Positions 1 to 7,800 of a stretch of 13,685 nucleotides of DNA are shown piece after piece. Below the pieces are notes generated by a model that searched no databases, had not been told where the DNA came from, and saw only the letters and a list, made by a program, of their open reading frames with translations. A program made the position numbers and the translations under genes. Origin of the DNA: Patescibacteria group bacterium (GTDB lineage: Bacteria > Patescibacteriota > Microgenomatia > UBA1406 > GWC2-37-13); assembly GCA_943356515.1 (NCBI GenBank), contig CALRFM010000017.1, positions 1-13,685 of the forward strand, in the 5' to 3' direction. Numbering within the stretch: the first letter of the stretch is position 1; every line of letters starts with the position of its first letter.

Positions 1-1709
1 ATAGCACCTTCAAACATTTTCATGAAGAAGGACTTGTCTACCGAGCAAACAAACTTGTCAATTACTGCACTTCGTGTGGTACTTCATTTTCAGATCTCGA
101 AGTGGTAGATTTAGAAATCACGGGCAAGCTCTACCACATCAAATTCCCTCTGAAAGATGGAGGAGATATAACCATCGCCACTACCCGGCCAGAGACATTT
201 TTGGGCGATGTTGCAGTTATGGTCCACCCAGAAGATACGCGGTACAAACATCTTATCGGGAAAAAAGTAGTTCTCCCTCTCACTCATCGTGAGATACCCA
301 TAATTGCCGATACTTATGTAGATATGAAGTTTGGCACCGGTGCGGTGAAAGTAACACCCAATCACGATGTAAATGATTTTGAAATAGCAAAGCGGCACAA
401 TCTTACTTATCCGCCTATCATTGGCTTTGACGGCACTATGATACATACGAATCTTGTTGACGGTATGAAGGTAGCAGATGCACGTAAGAAGCTCGTTGCC
501 ATGCTTGAAGAAAAAGGATTTATGCAGAAGATAACACCACACGAAATGGTGATTAAAAAATGTTACCGATGTAATACCACTTTAGAACCCCTTCCTAAAG
601 AACAGTGGTTTATAAACGTTGAACCACTTAAAAAACAAGCCATCAAACTGGTGGAAGATGACACTATTCAAATCCATCCTAAACGATTTAAAAAGCAACT
701 CATCCAAATATTGGAAAACTTCATCGATTGGAATATATCTCGCCAAATAGTGTGGGGGATACAAATTCCGGCGTATCGGTGTGTAACAAAAAATGAATGG
801 TTCGTTTCGGTCGACAAGCCAACAAAGTGTCAGATCTGTGGAACATGTGCATTTATCCAAGATGAAGATACGTTTGATACCTGGTTCTCTTCGGCACAGT
901 GGCCCTTTGCTACGTTACAGTCATTAGATAAAACAGGCGCATTCTTTGATACATTTTATCCAACCACGGTAATGGAAACAGGATATGACATATTGCGCGC
1001 ATGGGTATCTCGTATGATTATGATGGGGTATTTTGAAACTAAGGTTCACCCATTCCAACATGTATTTTTACATGGCATGGTGCGAGATGCGAAAGGCCAA
1101 AAAATGAGCAAGAGTAAAGGGAATGTCATAAATCCACTGGATGTGGTAAAAGAATACGGCGCTGACGCTTTGCGGGCAGCTCTTATTTTTGGTACCAAAG
1201 AAGGGGGAGATGTGGTGCTGTCTGAAGATAAAATCAAGTCGATGCGCAATTTCGGAAATAAGCTATGGAATATAGGAAGGTTTTTGGAGATGAATCAGAT
1301 CAAGACATCCCCCCTCCGACGTAATGTCGGAGACCCCCTTCCTGAAGGGGGACCTACTATAAATCTCCCCTTGGAGGGGAGTACCCCAAAGGGGGGAGGG
1401 ATGTTAGATGAACTCCAAAAAGAATTTACATCGGTCCAAAAAAAATACCATTCTCATTTTAAGAAATTCCAATTTGCCAAAGCATTTGATCTTATGTATG
1501 AATTTGTATGGCATCGATATGCCGACTATTACATAGAGCAATTGAAAGAAAGCATACAAAATGGTAGTATGAATACTCTTAATGGAATGCAAGAGGTGTT
1601 TAGTGCTAGTCTTATGATGCTTCACCCCTACATGCCCTTTGTTACTGAAGCTCTATGGAAGGCCCGCAAAGGAGAAGCCACATCGATACTTGATGAGCAG
1701 TTTCATTAA
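1..1709 (+). CDS. valS: Valyl-tRNA synthetase, C-terminal part (5' end outside window)
   Basis: Class I enzyme that attaches valine to tRNA-Val in the cytoplasm. The frame is open from base 3 with no start, so the N-terminus with the HIGH motif lies upstream; 568 codons are visible. In order one sees the CP1 editing domain (TTRPET near base 183, then GTGAVKVTPNHDVNDFE near 333-377), a zinc-ribbon-like CYRC, the RQIVWG and DTWFSS segments of the catalytic core, the KMSKS loop at 1101-1115 followed by KGN, and the anticodon-binding helical domain ending in HPYMPFVTEALW. The protein stops shortly after this, so the coiled-coil tRNA-binding arm of many bacterial ValRS is absent. Between the catalytic and anticodon domains there is a 33-codon in-frame insertion made from a palindromic DNA repeat (see repeat). 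yidC follows 27 nt downstream on the same strand. The family is clear; the domain boundaries are by eye. Confidence 0.97.
   Translation, partial: STFKHFHEEGLVYRANKLVNYCTSCGTSFSDLEVVDLEITGKLYHIKFPLKDGGDITIATTRPETFLGDVAVMVHPEDTRYKHLIGKKVVLPLTHREIPIIADTYVDMKFGTGAVKVTPNHDVNDFEIAKRHNLTYPPIIGFDGTMIHTNLVDGMKVADARKKLVAMLEEKGFMQKITPHEMVIKKCYRCNTTLEPLPKEQWFINVEPLKKQAIKLVEDDTIQIHPKRFKKQLIQILENFIDWNISRQIVWGIQIPAYRCVTKNEWFVSVDKPTKCQICGTCAFIQDEDTFDTWFSSAQWPFATLQSLDKTGAFFDTFYPTTVMETGYDILRAWVSRMIMMGYFETKVHPFQHVFLHGMVRDAKGQKMSKSKGNVINPLDVVKEYGADALRAALIFGTKEGGDVVLSEDKIKSMRNFGNKLWNIGRFLEMNQIKTSPLRRNVGDPLPEGGPTINLPLEGSTPKGGGMLDELQKEFTSVQKKYHSHFKKFQFAKAFDLMYEFVWHRYADYYIEQLKESIQNGSMNTLNGMQEVFSASLMMLHPYMPFVTEALWKARKGEATSILDEQFH
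1306..1403. repeat. GC-rich palindromic multi-hairpin element inside valS
   Basis: The segment stands out in an AT-rich gene as runs of C and G. The outer arms 1306-1317 (CATCCCCCCTCC) and 1391-1403 (GGGGGGAGGGATG) pair with one bulged A and one G-T wobble. Inside are at least three more stem-loops: 1315-1320 with 1326-1331 (TCCGAC/GTCGGA), 1334-1340 with 1345-1351 (CCCCCTT/AAGGGGG), and 1365-1370 with 1376-1381 (CTCCCC/GGGGAG). A fourth, 1384-1387 with 1391-1394, competes with the outer arm. The element is in frame and contributes about 33 codons rich in Pro, Gly and Leu, at the junction between the catalytic and anticodon-binding domains. It resembles the class of in-gene palindromic repeats typified by Rickettsia palindromic elements. 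That likeness is structural, not a sequence match. Confidence 0.85.
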
Positions 1710-1736
1710 GCGATCTCATTATTTAATTTTTTACTT

Positions 1737-2549
1737 ATGGAACAATTAGGCACTATCTTTACTACATTATTTATTAATCCAACATTAAATATCCTTGTTG
1801 GCTTTTATCAGCTCTTTACCAGTATGGGTCTTACGGGAGCTTTTGGCTTTTCCATAATTGCCATAACCCTTACGATACGACTTCTCATGCATCCATTTTT
1901 CAATAAGCAGATGCATACGGCTCGCAAGATGAAGGAGCTTAAGCCAAGACTTGATGAGCTCAACAAAAAACATAAAAATGACAAACAACGATTGCAAAAA
2001 GAACAACTCAGTTTATATCAACAAGAGGGTATAAATCCTGCATCTGGGTGCTTATTTGCACTCGTACAGATTCCTCTTATCTATGGACTTTTTAGTACTC
2101 TTCAACTATTTCTCAATCAAAAAGGCGATGACTCACTGGTTGCTACTATAAACGGAAGACTGTATGCAGATTTTCTCAAGCTCCAAACTATTGATCCTCA
2201 TTTTTTTAGTATTAATTTAGCCCTTTCTCCGGCTCAAGCAGGGCCAGCGTTTATCGCTGTTCCCATTATTACTGCTGGACTACAATATTTTCAATCACGG
2301 GTGACTATGGCGCAAATGGGGACTGATGATAAGAAAGATAAAAAGACTGTTGATGAGGATGGTAAAAAGATAGAACCAAGCATGGGTGACGAATTTCAGA
2401 AAGCTATGACAACACAAACGAAGTATTTCTTCCCCTTGATGATTGGGTATTTTGCCTACACATTACCCATGGGACTTTCACTGTATTGGAATATCTTTTC
2501 GCTCTTTAGTATAATCCAACATAACTTGGAGAATAAAAACAAGAAGTAA
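1737..2549 (+). CDS. yidC: YidC/Oxa1-family membrane protein insertase
   Basis: Inserts and folds membrane proteins in the cytoplasmic membrane, with or without the Sec translocon. The 270-residue protein is the short form without the large periplasmic domain of proteobacterial YidC. Transmembrane stretches lie at about 12-24, 34-54, 104-127, 168-187 and 229-262. The conserved groove arginine is R48 in TIRLLMHPF. A charged cytoplasmic helical hairpin covers about 57-97, and the family signature NPASGC-FALVQIP follows at 100-113. The last loop, about 193-225, is unusually lysine- and aspartate-rich. The gene sits 27 nt after valS and 32 nt before khpB/jag, a common partner gene. No Shine-Dalgarno sequence precedes the ATG; the leader is T-rich. 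The start fits the family N-terminus, just before the first membrane segment. Confidence 0.96.
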   Translation: MEQLGTIFTTLFINPTLNILVGFYQLFTSMGLTGAFGFSIIAITLTIRLLMHPFFNKQMHTARKMKELKPRLDELNKKHKNDKQRLQKEQLSLYQQEGINPASGCLFALVQIPLIYGLFSTLQLFLNQKGDDSLVATINGRLYADFLKLQTIDPHFFSINLALSPAQAGPAFIAVPIITAGLQYFQSRVTMAQMGTDDKKDKKTVDEDGKKIEPSMGDEFQKAMTTQTKYFFPLMIGYFAYTLPMGLSLYWNIFSLFSIIQHNLENKNKK

Positions 2550-2581
2550 GCAATTAACCATTACTATTTATTTATAACCCT

Positions 2582-3112
2582 ATGATAGATCCAACAATCA
2601 TTCAAAAACATACCCAAGAGCTTCTTGACAAGATGGTAAGCAGCGCAGAAGTAACTGTTTCAGAAGAAGACGGCATGATGCACGTAAATATAAAAACAGA
2701 AGAAGATGCACCTACTGTTATCGGCAGGCACGGCGAAACCATACGAGCCATTCAGAAGATTTTGGAAGTTATTGTATTTAAAGAAACACAAGAACGCGCA
2801 GACCTCGTAATTAATGTAAACGATTACCGAGAAAAGCAAACGGAACGACTCCACTATATAGCAGATCAAGCAGCTCAAAAAGTACAAGAAAAACAGTCAG
2901 CCACGTATCTTCGCGGCTTTTCATCTTATGAAAGGCGCATCATGCACGAGCATGTGGCAACCACCTACCCAGAGCTTTCCAGCTATTCTGTGGGCGAAGG
3001 ACGTGACCGACGCTTAGTGGTAGATCTGAAAGGTAATGAGCCACAAGTTCAGCCAGAATCTCAAGGTGAACCACAATCTCAAGAAGAGGAATTGAATATC
3101 GATATAGAATGA
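2582..3112 (+). CDS. khpB: KhpB/Jag-type RNA-binding protein (KH + R3H)
   Basis: Cytoplasmic RNA-binding protein of the Jag/KhpB/EloR family, often encoded next to yidC; in other bacteria it is tied to envelope growth and small-RNA regulation. The 176-residue protein has a KH domain at about 20-80 with the nucleic-acid-binding GxxG loop as GRHG at 48-51. Then comes the family linker VNDYREKQ and an R3H domain at about 105-150 with the R-x3-H pair R118/H122 and the SVGEGRDRRLVV motif. The tail after residue 150 is low-complexity Gln/Glu/Pro. The usual N-terminal Jag_N domain and linker are missing. The stop overlaps the start of the next small gene as ATGA, so the two are probably translationally coupled. 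No Shine-Dalgarno sequence is visible. Confidence 0.93.
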   Translation: MIDPTIIQKHTQELLDKMVSSAEVTVSEEDGMMHVNIKTEEDAPTVIGRHGETIRAIQKILEVIVFKETQERADLVINVNDYREKQTERLHYIADQAAQKVQEKQSATYLRGFSSYERRIMHEHVATTYPELSSYSVGEGRDRRLVVDLKGNEPQVQPESQGEPQSQEEELNIDIE

Positions 3113-3282
3113 AACTATTTCGTGTAGTTTATCTCATCATTGTTCCCATTCTTATTCCACTCGACTTAGCACTCTTTTTAGTATCGCATACGAATGTGAC
3201 ATGCTTAACCTGTGATATGGAAGAATATTTCAAAAAAGATTCTCTTACTGCACATCTTATAACATATGTCATGTCAACATGA
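3109..3282 (+). CDS. Small membrane protein with CxxC motif (57 aa)
   Basis: An unrecognised small gene whose ATG overlaps the khpB stop codon (ATGA at 3109-3112), the strongest evidence that it is real. The 57-residue product begins MKLFRVVYLII, has one hydrophobic segment at about 5-26, then a short polar tail with a CLTC motif at 32-35 and a charged EEYFKKD stretch. The N-terminus is basic, so the tail probably faces outside (positive-inside rule), but this is not certain. The CxxC could bind metal or be redox-active, or simply be chance in a short peptide. Its last codons and stop lie inside the palindrome and -35 region of the next promoter, so the operon appears to end here. Confidence 0.65.
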   Translation: MKLFRVVYLIIVPILIPLDLALFLVSHTNVTCLTCDMEEYFKKDSLTAHLITYVMST

Positions 3283-3283
3283 C
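3268..3283. promoter_or_regulatory. Operator-like palindrome over the -35 of the large gene
   Basis: GTCATGT and ACATGAC form a perfect 7-bp inverted repeat separated by two bases. It covers the proposed -35 hexamer (3274-3279) of the promoter for the 1381-residue protein and the stop codon of the 57-residue gene. This is the size and position of a dimeric repressor site. The stem is short and not followed by a T-run, so it is a poor intrinsic terminator. The regulator is unknown; binding is inference. Confidence 0.4.
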
Positions 3284-3303
3284 GATAAACTTCTTGCTAT
3301 ACT
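3274..3303 (+). promoter_or_regulatory. Sigma-70-type promoter, leaderless, for the large gene
   Basis: An extended -10, TGCTATACT (hexamer 3298-3303), is preceded at 18-bp spacing by TCAACA (3274-3279), a four-of-six -35 match. The -10 ends six bases before the ATG at 3310, so transcription would begin at or next to the A of the start codon. This is the same geometry as at 8506 and 11759. Confidence 0.65.
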
Positions 3304-3309
3304 GATGGC

Positions 3310-6300
3310 ATGACACCAGGACATGAACCTCATGACGTTGAGCATGCACAACCAGAAAATCAAGAGCATAAAGAAATTCAAGATGGAATTCAAGAATTTC
3401 ATGACCGTCGTGCTGTTATGACCGATCCAGAAAAAGAAGAGAAAAAAGCCAAAATAGCTAAAAAAATCAAAGAAGTTATAGCTATACAGCGGGCACAGGC
3501 AGTAGATAGGTTGTCGATTATGGCCGATGCACCAGATGGAAAAAAAATACCTGACTATGAACCTAATGCACGATCTGTACAAAGCGCCGTAACACTATTT
3601 GTTCGTGCGGCACAAGAACATCTCATTGACCCTCCTACACACGCACCAACTCGCATATTTTTTGAAAAGCTTATTCAAAAGCTTGCTGGCGTAACCATAG
3701 ATCATAATGATGCAGTATTTTTGCAGCCCCTTATAAACGGCATACTTAACGTAAATGAGTATATAAAGTTTTCTCAGCCCAATGATCCAGATAATACACA
3801 ATTTGAAAGAGATCTTCAAACTATCGTAAGCACCCAGAATCCAAGTAAAGCAGAGCTCTACATAGAAGAAGCCATACAACAGGCTGGAGCAGGTATGAAT
3901 ATAACTCTTGACCAGTTTAGAGCAAAAAAAGCTGAAGCAGTACAGTTCAAGCGTACAGCTATTGCGGCACTTGCACCTCGAATAAAGCAGGAAGTAGAAC
4001 ACAACTTACATAAAGGTCAGGAGCGGGAAGATATGACCGAACTGGAATTAACTAAAACCATATTAGAAGGTACGGGCGTTACTTCTGACGAGGTAAGAGG
4101 TATGCACTTTAATACTGCAGATTTAGTTAATAAAGGGAAAGCTAAAGGTGAAATAGAACACGCCTACCAGGCATTGGAACTGATTCATTCTATAGAATCG
4201 GGTGACCATTTTTATGCATATTACGAAAAATTAACTGATCTTTTTTTACAACAGTTAGATCCAGCAAATTTTTCAAGCGAACAAAAGCGTATCGACCGTG
4301 CTGCAAAAGATGCGACCCAATACGTTCATGAAGTGCTTATATACACTACCAACAAGATCTTTGCTCCAGTTATAGCCGCCAGTGGAGAAGGCGCTTGGAA
4401 CGAGCTTGTTTCACATAAATCTCGGAATCAATTTGCCAATTTACAGTCAGTATTCAATAATTTCGTAGGGAAGTTAGATGGCATGAGCGACCGTGAAAGT
4501 GAAAGAGGACACAGAGGAAAGGGCAAAATAAAATTTTACCGCTACGGCAATGAAAAGCAAGAAAAGTGGGTAGATAGAACTGATGGAAATGGGAGAATAA
4601 CAAAAGTAGGGGGAAGGCTTGTAGACTATACCACGCCATCTCATGAGCTTTTGGAAGGCACATTTAAAGAACTATTAAAAGATCTGTTTATATCTACTGA
4701 ATCAGAAAAGCAATTACTTGAAGCGGGAATTAATTTTAACTACCTCATCAATCATGCAGGAGAAGGAAAAGATCAAGGGACGTTCTTTAAAAAAGCAGCA
4801 GATTATGCTGGTCATAGCTTGCCATCAACCCGCATAGATGAACTTTATAAACTTCCCCATGCTGACTTGGTAGAAGCTGCAAAGATACAAATAAGTAGTC
4901 ACTACAAGAAGAAGTTTGCTAAAGCTGGCTGGATGAAGAATCCAGAAATTCTGCAAGGTCTTTTTTCAAATATCGATGAAGTTATGAGAGAAGCAAAAAC
5001 TGATATGTTATTAAGTTTTGGCGATGTACCGGAATGGGCTATAAAACGTGCACTGGTGCATGCACGTATGCATTTGTCACTTATCAATCTTGAAATGCAC
5101 GCTTTATCTAGTTATGCCAATGCGCCAGTATCACTTTTGGATGGTAAGGCCACCTACCGCGATACCGCACTCAAAGACTTAGACATCAATGATACATGGT
5201 TTAGCGCCAAACAATGGGCTATGTCTGATTTATATATAAAAGGAATGGCATTTATGCCTCAACCAGACATGAAGTGGGTTATAGAAAACTGGGATCACAA
5301 AGATATAACCGATGAAGGAAGAGATATATATGAAGAGTCGTTTCGACTAGGAGACTTTGCCAGACATGGTCGTGTCATGTATACGTCAGACATGGCGCCC
5401 AATATACAAGAGCTTAATCCTATGAAAACGGGAGGTTTAGAAACGCAACTTGGGTGGCGTATGAAATATGCTCTTTTCCCCTGGCTTCGAGATATGCTCG
5501 ACAATACCGATAATGCAGAGCGTCTGGCTCCAAGAGCCGATAGGCCACGAGACCTAGAACACGCATGGAAACGACTAGAAAATATTGGCATAAATCCACT
5601 CAAAGTACTTCGCGATGAGCTTCTTTTTGATGAAGGCTTTCTCAAACTCCAAGATGGGAAAGTGTCCAAAGAGGAACATTACAAAAACTTATTTCGGTTT
5701 ATGTATGACCGGTACTTTAGTCAGGGGGTTGGCAAACAGGGATTAAACTTAACCTTTAACAATAAAAATCATCAAGAAACTACTATAGCATTTAGTGAGA
5801 TAAGTAATGCAGATGAGTTTTGGAATAAAATAGTAGAACCAATAATTCATCGAAAGAGTCAAGTAGGAAATGGACAAGATGCAAAAATTGCCGAAAAACA
5901 AGAAACCAAAAAAAGGATAGAAGATCTCAAACGTATTACCGATCACGCACTCACGGTACTTGCATTTGAGCGTGTTCCAATGGATTTTGCATTTATAGAA
6001 AATCCCACCAGATCTCAAAATGGCGTGACTCTTTATTCAGAACTGGAAGAATACTTTCAAGATGGTTGGGATGAAATTGCATCTAAATCTGCTACTGAAA
6101 AGGATAAAATTCGTGACGAAGCATTTAATGACGTGCTTTATGTACAGCAGCGTGCTAGAACTGAAACTGCAAAGCAAATGAATGACTTTGTGGCAAAGCA
6201 AGCCGATATGGAAAATAGGGCTCAGAAGACGTTATTTGGCAACAGTATGGCAAGTCTCGATAATGATCGAAGCGATATGGAAGTTTATAAAGGGCAGACA

Positions 6301-7455
6301 GAACGGCGAGGGTACGTAGTTGAAGAAGATGTCATACGTGCTTATTTGGAGGAAAAATACAAAAACAATACTGCACCAGAGCGCGAGCTAAAAGTAAAGG
6401 CAGCATTAAAAGTATTTCAGGAGATTAAAAAACGTGTCGTTCTTAAACCAATGGAAAATAATCATGAGGTTGCCCCGACCCTTACAGAAGTCCGTAAGAG
6501 AATGTGGTACAAAGATCATAAGATTGATCAGAAAGCACTTTCAAAATCAGAAGAAGCTCGACATGAACAACAGATGAAGCAAGAGCTCAAACAGACATTC
6601 AAGGAATTTCGTAATACTAAAATGAAATCCCGCTTTATGTGGTCGGGTAACGAACTTATCGACAACACGGCTGCCATGCCTATAAATGATACTGCGTATC
6701 AATTCTTGGAATTTACTCGCGGCGGTCGAGATATGGTAAAGCGTACCTTGGAGGGCGTTATGTGGACCCAGGAACGGTACAAACACGCTGCAACCAACGG
6801 CGATTTGCTGAGTGCACTCAAAAAATACTATCGTAAAGAAGATACAGAAACACTTCATAAAGTCATTGTAGAAATGCGATCAGATATGAAGAATGAAAAT
6901 GTAGAGTGGGCTGACGATATGGCGATACGACTTCTAGAAAATTCTATAAACGTAATGCGTATGAATGATGATGCAGAAAATGTGCTCGTTGAACTTCAGT
7001 ATATAGCTCACCATAAAGATAGAGCAGCATTGTCTACCGTAGTAAAAGAAGGAGACCAGTACCCACTGCGCCGCGAAGATCGATACAAAATCGTTAGTGA
7101 TTATTTACACTACGCACAGCTTCCAAAGCGGGTGAAAGCGGAAAATGAAGTATGGGAAGAGGTAGATTTGTATAAAGATAAATGGGGCGACCAATGGTCA
7201 GAAAAATATGGAGAAGATACTAAATGGATAGGAGAGGCGGCTGGAAACTTAGCAGATAAGCTGCTGGGTAGGAAAGAAGGGGATATAGTCAGACAACAGT
7301 GGAAGGAACAATCTGGTAATGGCTTACGCGATAGGCAGATAGCAAATGTGGCGCAGCTTCTTATACATGAAGGCCCCAAATACCTAGCACTTCTTGTACT
7401 TGTTATTATGATACTTGGTATGGTAAAAGGGTATCAGGCTGCGGAGGAGTCCTGA
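3310..7455 (+). CDS. Giant helix-rich protein with C-terminal membrane anchor, function unknown
   Basis: I do not recognise a family. The 1381-residue protein has no signal peptide. It starts with a very charged segment (about 1-60, rich in Glu, Lys, His and Gln). It is predominantly helical in character throughout, with many amphipathic stretches, Trp/Met-rich patches (for example KQWAMSDLYIKGMAFMPQPD near 640-660) and charged Lys/Glu stretches around 1080-1160. One strongly hydrophobic segment at about 1357-1372 is followed by only nine residues, so it looks tail-anchored with nearly all its mass in the cytoplasm. I found no cysteine in the whole chain, while the exported proteins further right are cysteine-rich. 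No nucleotide-binding or catalytic motif stood out. It is monocistronic, driven by its own promoter, and converges on the nucleotidyltransferase gene 21 nt away. Possible roles are a scaffold at the membrane or an accessory to the nearby secretion genes; neither is shown. Confidence 0.9.
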   Translation: MTPGHEPHDVEHAQPENQEHKEIQDGIQEFHDRRAVMTDPEKEEKKAKIAKKIKEVIAIQRAQAVDRLSIMADAPDGKKIPDYEPNARSVQSAVTLFVRAAQEHLIDPPTHAPTRIFFEKLIQKLAGVTIDHNDAVFLQPLINGILNVNEYIKFSQPNDPDNTQFERDLQTIVSTQNPSKAELYIEEAIQQAGAGMNITLDQFRAKKAEAVQFKRTAIAALAPRIKQEVEHNLHKGQEREDMTELELTKTILEGTGVTSDEVRGMHFNTADLVNKGKAKGEIEHAYQALELIHSIESGDHFYAYYEKLTDLFLQQLDPANFSSEQKRIDRAAKDATQYVHEVLIYTTNKIFAPVIAASGEGAWNELVSHKSRNQFANLQSVFNNFVGKLDGMSDRESERGHRGKGKIKFYRYGNEKQEKWVDRTDGNGRITKVGGRLVDYTTPSHELLEGTFKELLKDLFISTESEKQLLEAGINFNYLINHAGEGKDQGTFFKKAADYAGHSLPSTRIDELYKLPHADLVEAAKIQISSHYKKKFAKAGWMKNPEILQGLFSNIDEVMREAKTDMLLSFGDVPEWAIKRALVHARMHLSLINLEMHALSSYANAPVSLLDGKATYRDTALKDLDINDTWFSAKQWAMSDLYIKGMAFMPQPDMKWVIENWDHKDITDEGRDIYEESFRLGDFARHGRVMYTSDMAPNIQELNPMKTGGLETQLGWRMKYALFPWLRDMLDNTDNAERLAPRADRPRDLEHAWKRLENIGINPLKVLRDELLFDEGFLKLQDGKVSKEEHYKNLFRFMYDRYFSQGVGKQGLNLTFNNKNHQETTIAFSEISNADEFWNKIVEPIIHRKSQVGNGQDAKIAEKQETKKRIEDLKRITDHALTVLAFERVPMDFAFIENPTRSQNGVTLYSELEEYFQDGWDEIASKSATEKDKIRDEAFNDVLYVQQRARTETAKQMNDFVAKQADMENRAQKTLFGNSMASLDNDRSDMEVYKGQTERRGYVVEEDVIRAYLEEKYKNNTAPERELKVKAALKVFQEIKKRVVLKPMENNHEVAPTLTEVRKRMWYKDHKIDQKALSKSEEARHEQQMKQELKQTFKEFRNTKMKSRFMWSGNELIDNTAAMPINDTAYQFLEFTRGGRDMVKRTLEGVMWTQERYKHAATNGDLLSALKKYYRKEDTETLHKVIVEMRSDMKNENVEWADDMAIRLLENSINVMRMNDDAENVLVELQYIAHHKDRAALSTVVKEGDQYPLRREDRYKIVSDYLHYAQLPKRVKAENEVWEEVDLYKDKWGDQWSEKYGEDTKWIGEAAGNLADKLLGRKEGDIVRQQWKEQSGNGLRDRQIANVAQLLIHEGPKYLALLVLVIMILGMVKGYQAAEES

Positions 7456-7458
7456 TAG

Positions 7459-7469
7459 CCATTGCAATA
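7459..7469. repeat. 11-bp direct repeat, left copy
   Basis: CCATTGCAATA, identical to 8467-8477. It lies between the stop of the giant gene and the end of the nucleotidyltransferase gene. The two copies bracket the three-gene toxin-antitoxin-like operon. The match may be chance in an AT-rich window, or the footprint of an insertion. Confidence 0.45.
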
Positions 7470-7476
7470 ATTTGTA

Positions 7477-7791
7477 TTAAATACTCACTCCAGTACGAAG
7501 TGCCTCTCCTAGGGTAGAGTAAGGGGATGCGTTTTCTATTTCATTGAGAGTGAATCCATGTGCTTGGAAATCTGGATGTAGATTTTGAGTCATAGCATAA
7601 AGCTTGTTTGAGCGTTCATCGATATTCATGTCTTTAAAAGTATTTGATACCACTAAAATATCTACGTCACTATACTCATTGGTCTTATTTTGAGCATAAG
7701 AACCATACAAAATAATTTTTTGAGGTTTGAATGCCGCTTCAACCCTTTGTTTAAAAGTAACTAATTGTTTATCAATTTTTGCTTTATCCAT
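7477..7791 (-). CDS. Minimal nucleotidyltransferase (MNT-like, antitoxin-type)
   Basis: A 104-residue protein of the polymerase-beta nucleotidyltransferase fold. The signature GS-x10-DxD is present: YGSYAQNKTNEYSDVDILVV with G30, S31, D42 and D44. The C-terminus (EALRTGVSI) matches the usual end of small stand-alone members. In MntA-HepT systems such enzymes act as antitoxins that AMPylate a HEPN toxin; here no HEPN gene is adjacent and the partner is a PIN gene. The third metal-binding carboxylate expected about 30 residues after DxD is not obvious (HPDFQAHGFT at 72-81), so activity is uncertain. It is the last gene of the operon, 9 nt after the PIN gene, with no Shine-Dalgarno sequence. Family assignment is secure, role is inference. 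Confidence 0.88.
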   Translation of the reverse strand: MDKAKIDKQLVTFKQRVEAAFKPQKIILYGSYAQNKTNEYSDVDILVVSNTFKDMNIDERSNKLYAMTQNLHPDFQAHGFTLNEIENASPYSTLGEALRTGVSI

Positions 7792-7800
7792 ATATATACA

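Noticed and set aside
111..542. Antisense frame opposite valS
   Set aside because: It lies wholly within the clear valS coding region, has no recognisable motif and no promoter; it is a shadow of the real frame.
2573..2578. TATAAC before khpB as a leaderless -10
   Set aside because: Only three bases separate it from the ATG and no -35 is evident, so it does not match the geometry of the four accepted promoters.
3268..3283. Inverted repeat as an intrinsic terminator after the 57-residue gene
   Set aside because: The stem is only 7 bp, AT/GC mixed, with a 2-base centre and no following T-run; its overlap with the -35 fits an operator better.
7456..7476. Terminator between the convergent giant gene and nucleotidyltransferase gene
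   Set aside because: Only 21 bp, with no hairpin beyond the short ATTGCAAT palindrome and no T-run.
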